DNA from: Cryptomeria japonica
Taxonomy: Eukaryota; Streptophyta; Pinopsida; Cupressales; Cupressaceae
Assembly: GCF_030272615.1 (NCBI RefSeq)
Contig: NC_081408.1
Span: 303,153,450-303,217,449 of the forward strand
Direction of reading: 5' to 3'
Length of the DNA: 64,000 bases
The number at the start of each line of letters is the position of its first letter. Position 1 is the stretch's first letter. Under the pieces are notes generated by a model, which was not told the origin of the DNA, did no database searches, and saw only the letters and a list, made by a program, of their open reading frames with translations. Position numbers and translations under genes: made by a program. Positions 60,194 to 64,000 of this stretch are shown here, in pieces.

Positions 60194-63100
60194 ATGGCAC
60201 CCAGAAGAGAATTTACAAGGAAAGTGAATTACCAGGACCGAAATATCTATGATTATTTTTTAGAGCAATTAACCATGTCCACCAATGCTGGGGCTAAGGC
60301 CAAAGAGCTAGTACCTAAGAACCCTCGTCTAAAAATTGGAGATGGCCTTTATGATAAGGGTAATTGGTTGAAGGACCCTGAAATAGGAATGTCAGGCTTA
60401 GGACTCTTCAAAGTCAGTTTTGGGTAGAGGAATTCCCTAGCTCCTTTGAATGGCATATGGGAGCAGGATGCAGGAAAGCTTGTGGTCCTAGGTGTTTTTA
60501 TGGATGTAGATCTATTAGCCCTGATTGCACAGAATTATGACTATGTGGCAAGATGCATGAGGAACATAAAGGGATTAGTCTTGATTGAGATAAATGAAGA
60601 TGAATTCAGGAAAGTGTTTAAACTCAATGAGTCCTCCAATTTGTTAGAACCTATTGACTTTGAGTTGTTATCCCAGGTTTACAACACACAAAGGGATCAT
60701 CTTAGAAGTGGCCCATTGAAAGAATTATTTGTAAAGATAGGGGGGTTAACAGTTGTAGGCCCCAGGACAATGGAACCATTCTCTCTCAACCTATTCACTC
60801 TGAGAGCTAAGGGTATGTATTTGGCATTATGCCAGATTTTTGGAGAGGATGCTGAAAAGAATATGCCAACCCATTATATGTTAATGATTACACAAATTCT
60901 AAACCCCTCCCTAGTAATAACATTTGATTATGCCTCATACCTTGCTGATGCAATTCATAAAGGGCTAGTAGGAATAAAAAATGGTAAGGTGGATAGGCCA
61001 TTTGGATGGTACTCCATGTTAATGCAGATGTTTCTGTTCAAAGGGGCTGATTATTTTGGAAAGGAGATGGACCTAATTAAGGTCAAGGATAAAGAGGAGA
61101 TGCCAGTGCAATTGTGGAGTACTATTCTATCTTGGGATAGAGAAGATGCAAGTTATTTAAAGTTTGATAGATGCTTTGCATCTAAAATTAGGATTCTTCT
61201 ATGCAGAGAAAACCCTAGAATTCCTAAGGCTCTTTTGGAGTTTCTCAAACCAAAGGAGTTTGTAGAGTATATCAATATTGTTCACAATTGGGGAGACATA
61301 TATTTGTACCCTATGTCTACTATTTTTAGAGTGTTTGGATTTAGAGGCACCCCCTTTTTACTACCCTATCAGGTCCCATTGAAGATAGGGATTGCAGAAG
61401 TCCTGAGACAAATTGGGGGAGTACAAGAAGCAGAGCTAACCAATAGAGGTAAAGGGACTATTTTCCCAACTATTACCATGGCTCACCATTTTGTGATCAC
61501 TAAGGGTGGATGGAGATTTTTTGAAGAATTATTTAAGCCATATAGGCTGTCTACTACAGTGTCAAGATGTGCAGACCCCAAGGATTTTTTCAATGGCATG
61601 TTTAGAAAAAGAGCAGTGTGCAGAGGTAGGCCACATCAATTTCAGTTCCCAGAAGATCTTATTAGAAATGAATTCAGCTTAGATGAGCAAGAACTGAAGA
61701 AGGAGAAGTGGGTGGCATATAAGAAAGCCCTTGATTTTATCCATCAATTTGACACTGGCTATGACCCTCTTTCTAGCTTCAATCCATTTGAGGAGAAAAT
61801 AAAATTCCTGATTCTTTATTTTCAAGATCTCATGCAGACCTTAAAAGAAAATAGGGAGGCCATAATGCAAAATGAGCCTGATAAGGCTAAGATGGTATTG
61901 GCTAAGCCTGACTTTGCTAGAGATATCCCATGTGGTGACTATGTAATGCACAAAAGGTCAAAGTACACTGTGATAATGCCAATGACAGGTGAGCCTTCCA
62001 CTTCAAAAGGGAAGAGGAAAATTGAAGATGTCATTGACAACTAGGATTCCCCCAAGAAGCAGAGAGTGGGAAAGGAAATTGAAACTGATGAGCCTCAATA
62101 TTCTCCATCTCAGTCTCCTATCCACATTGGAGATGAACAAGTTGTGGCTGAACAATTATTGCAGTTAGGAAGTCTCGGTGAGATTGCCTATACCTATGAG
62201 GAGACCAAGAGGGGATGCCCGAAGAGCCACCTAATGCTGAAATGGATTTGACTGATGGTGAGTTAAAGGGCCAAGAAATGGACCTTACTTTTAAGCAAGC
62301 TAGTGAAAAATTCCTAGTTGACAGTAATTTTGTCACATCAGGAGCTTTTATACAGTTTCTATGGAAGCAAAATATTGATCAATTCAAGACTAGATGTGAA
62401 CAGAGGAAAAGTGAACAGCCTCTTAAATATACAACTCAGGTAGAAGAAGAGGTTAAGCAAGAAATAATGGAGGAGTTCAAAGCAATCACCCCTGAGAAAG
62501 GAAGACAAATGGTAGCAAAGGCTGGTGTGTTGATTCTCCCTGAATGGGATATAGCTAATGCCTTAGTGCTTGATGTAGTCAGGAAGGAAATAAAGCCTAT
62601 GGAAGGAGTGACATTCAGCAAAGATAATGCTGCTCTTGTCATGTGGTCTTTAAAGAAGGATGAAAACAAAAGAAGGAAGGATGCATCAGATTCTAGCCTC
62701 TTAGGAGGCATGATAGTTAAAAGAGTCCAAGACACAGGGGTAGTGGAAGCTGCAAGCACAGTCCTAGAGACTGGAAAATTCAGTGTTGCAGTGGCAGAGA
62801 AAGAGGCACAAGAAAAGGCTAATCTCCAATTGAAGTTGGAGACTATTTTAAAAGCTTACAATGATGCTAAAGAAGGAATAGCCAACAGAGACAACATAAT
62901 TGCTAGACTCCAGAGTCAACTGGCAGGTCAATATCATCCCGATGAATCTTCTACACTCATGATAGCCTCCTCTCTAGCAAGACCCCCTCCTACTAGTCCC
63001 ATCATTGAATATCCCCCTTCTCCTATGCCTTCTAGTTCCCAATTACCTGAAAATGTCGAACATGAGTTGGAAAAATTGAAACAAGCTCAGACATTGTATG

Positions 63101-63821
63101 CAAACAAATATGAGGAGAAGGTGAAAGCCACCATCTTGAAGTTTACTGACTCAGTCAAAACCTCCAATGTATACATAAATATGAAGAGGATTCTTGATAT
63201 TTTGATCAAATTGAGAGAAGAAGAAGCCACTTTGGAACCAATCCTGAATAAGTGGGTGCCTAGAGGTAAAGAGTTAGAGCTCATGTGTTCTTCCCATGTA
63301 GATGCAGAAGAGAATGACAATCTAAGGTCCACATGTGAGTTTATAAAAGAGATGAATATTATTTCAATGGAAGGAGCAGGTATAAAAAGAAAAGCCCAAC
63401 TTTATAGGAAAGAATATTCAAATCATAAATTTTAAATGTTTCCAGGAGGTTTCATTGGTCCTGTCTAGCTAAAGGAAGAGAAGACTTGGTTAAAGGAGGT
63501 GGACCACAATTTGTCCCTAAGGATCAATCAGATTATTAGTATTGATTACACATCCTTATTTGTCCAAACAATTGAGGAAATTGACAAAGTGAAATCTCAT
63601 TATGGTTTCATAGAAACAAAGATTGGGCATGTATGAGTCACTTGGAAGCGGCTAGAAGATATGAAACAGAAGATTGCTAGTTTTACTTGGCCTAGTGATG
63701 ACATGTATCAGGAGTGGAAAGATAAGTATATGGGATAGAAAGAAGATGCTCGGGAGCAGTTACAGGAGGTTGCAATAGAACAACAAGAAGAGGAAGCCGC
63801 AGATGCTGAAAAGGACTTATA
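60194..63821 (+). pseudogene. Long unknown ORF (about 1,200 codons), coiled-coil C-terminus, retroelement-like
   Basis: Not a family I can name. ATG 60194 opens a frame running to 62251 with stops at 60425 and 62042. A one-base frame change near 62210 moves to the frame 62215-63435, continuing past stops near 63435, 63466, 63636 and 63737 to TAA 63819. The N-terminal 600 residues look globular (FDYASYLADAIHKGLVGIK, GWYSMLMQMFLF, YPMSTIFRVFGF). The rest is Lys/Glu-rich with coiled coils, a Ser/Pro linker at about 62990-63050 and an acidic end (EQQEEEAADAEKD). The GLVGIK...GWYSMLM core and coiled-coil tail parallel the unknown ORF at 17692-20767, so I infer a gag-like or accessory protein of a plant retroelement. 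It follows the repeat array and TATA-like site. No LTR ends, PBS or pol were recognised around it. Confidence 0.55.
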
Positions 63822-64000
63822 ATCACTTCTTGAAAATGACCGGTTGTTTGTAACAAACTTTCTTTTGAAGGGTCCAAAGCTTGTATGCATCCATACTATT
63901 ATAAATGGATACAGGACTCCTAAAAAAATGATCGCAAGTAATTGTAAGAAAACACTACAGAAATGTATTTGAGCTTTTTTCTAGTCTTATGGAGAATACT

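Overview
The window is nuclear DNA of a land plant with a large, repeat-rich genome: AT-rich, intron-containing, and dominated by nested, decayed transposable elements around one recognisable host-type gene, a leucine-rich-repeat receptor kinase. A gymnosperm such as a conifer would fit the style, but nothing seen here proves the lineage. No bacterial, organellar or viral gene was recognised.

Layout. 1-0.67 kb: two copies of a 360-bp tandem repeat. 1.2-5.3 kb (-): a broken multi-exon gene of unknown function, homologous to a second gene at 45.6-47.5 kb. 6.9-10.2, 29.7-33.4 and 41.0-41.9 kb: three diverged copies of one non-coding segment (A, B, C). 10.7-17.7 kb (-): a 5'-truncated LINE with recognisable ORF1 tail, endonuclease, reverse transcriptase and RNase H. 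17.7-24.6 kb (-): a partial LTR retrotransposon with a 948-bp LTR, a tRNA-iMet-type primer site, zinc-knuckle gag and a long unknown ORF but no pol. Its gag is split by a 1,425-bp solo LTR with perfect 5-bp target duplication. This element sits inside the reverse transcriptase of an older Ty3/Gypsy remnant at 24.6-28.3 kb (PBS and 1,347-bp LTR visible). 30.3-31.6 kb: a compact LINE derivative with a 15-bp target duplication, inside segment B.

34.7-37.9 kb (+): an LRR receptor kinase of the non-RD type, with one intron in the kinase domain and two in-frame stops. A strong foldback lies about 1.1 kb upstream.

42.16-53.36 kb is the most unusual object: an apparent 11.2-kb DNA transposon. Its imperfect terminal inverted repeats each carry a perfect palindrome at the same internal position. 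It has two convergent genes: a transposase-like gene (-) and a six-exon companion gene (+) that belongs to the same family as the broken gene at 1.2-5.3 kb. It also contains GGGCCC-rich subterminal regions, a perfect 119-bp palindrome within a foldback array, and a later SINE insertion.

53.4-64 kb: an RNase H fragment, a second SINE of the same family, a 40-bp minisatellite, a gag-like remnant, a promoter-like array of diverged repeats, and a long broken ORF (60.2-63.8 kb) that resembles in architecture the unknown ORF of the LTR element at 17.7-20.8 kb. Nearly every coding region is interrupted mainly by in-frame stops, so most of the window is relic sequence.
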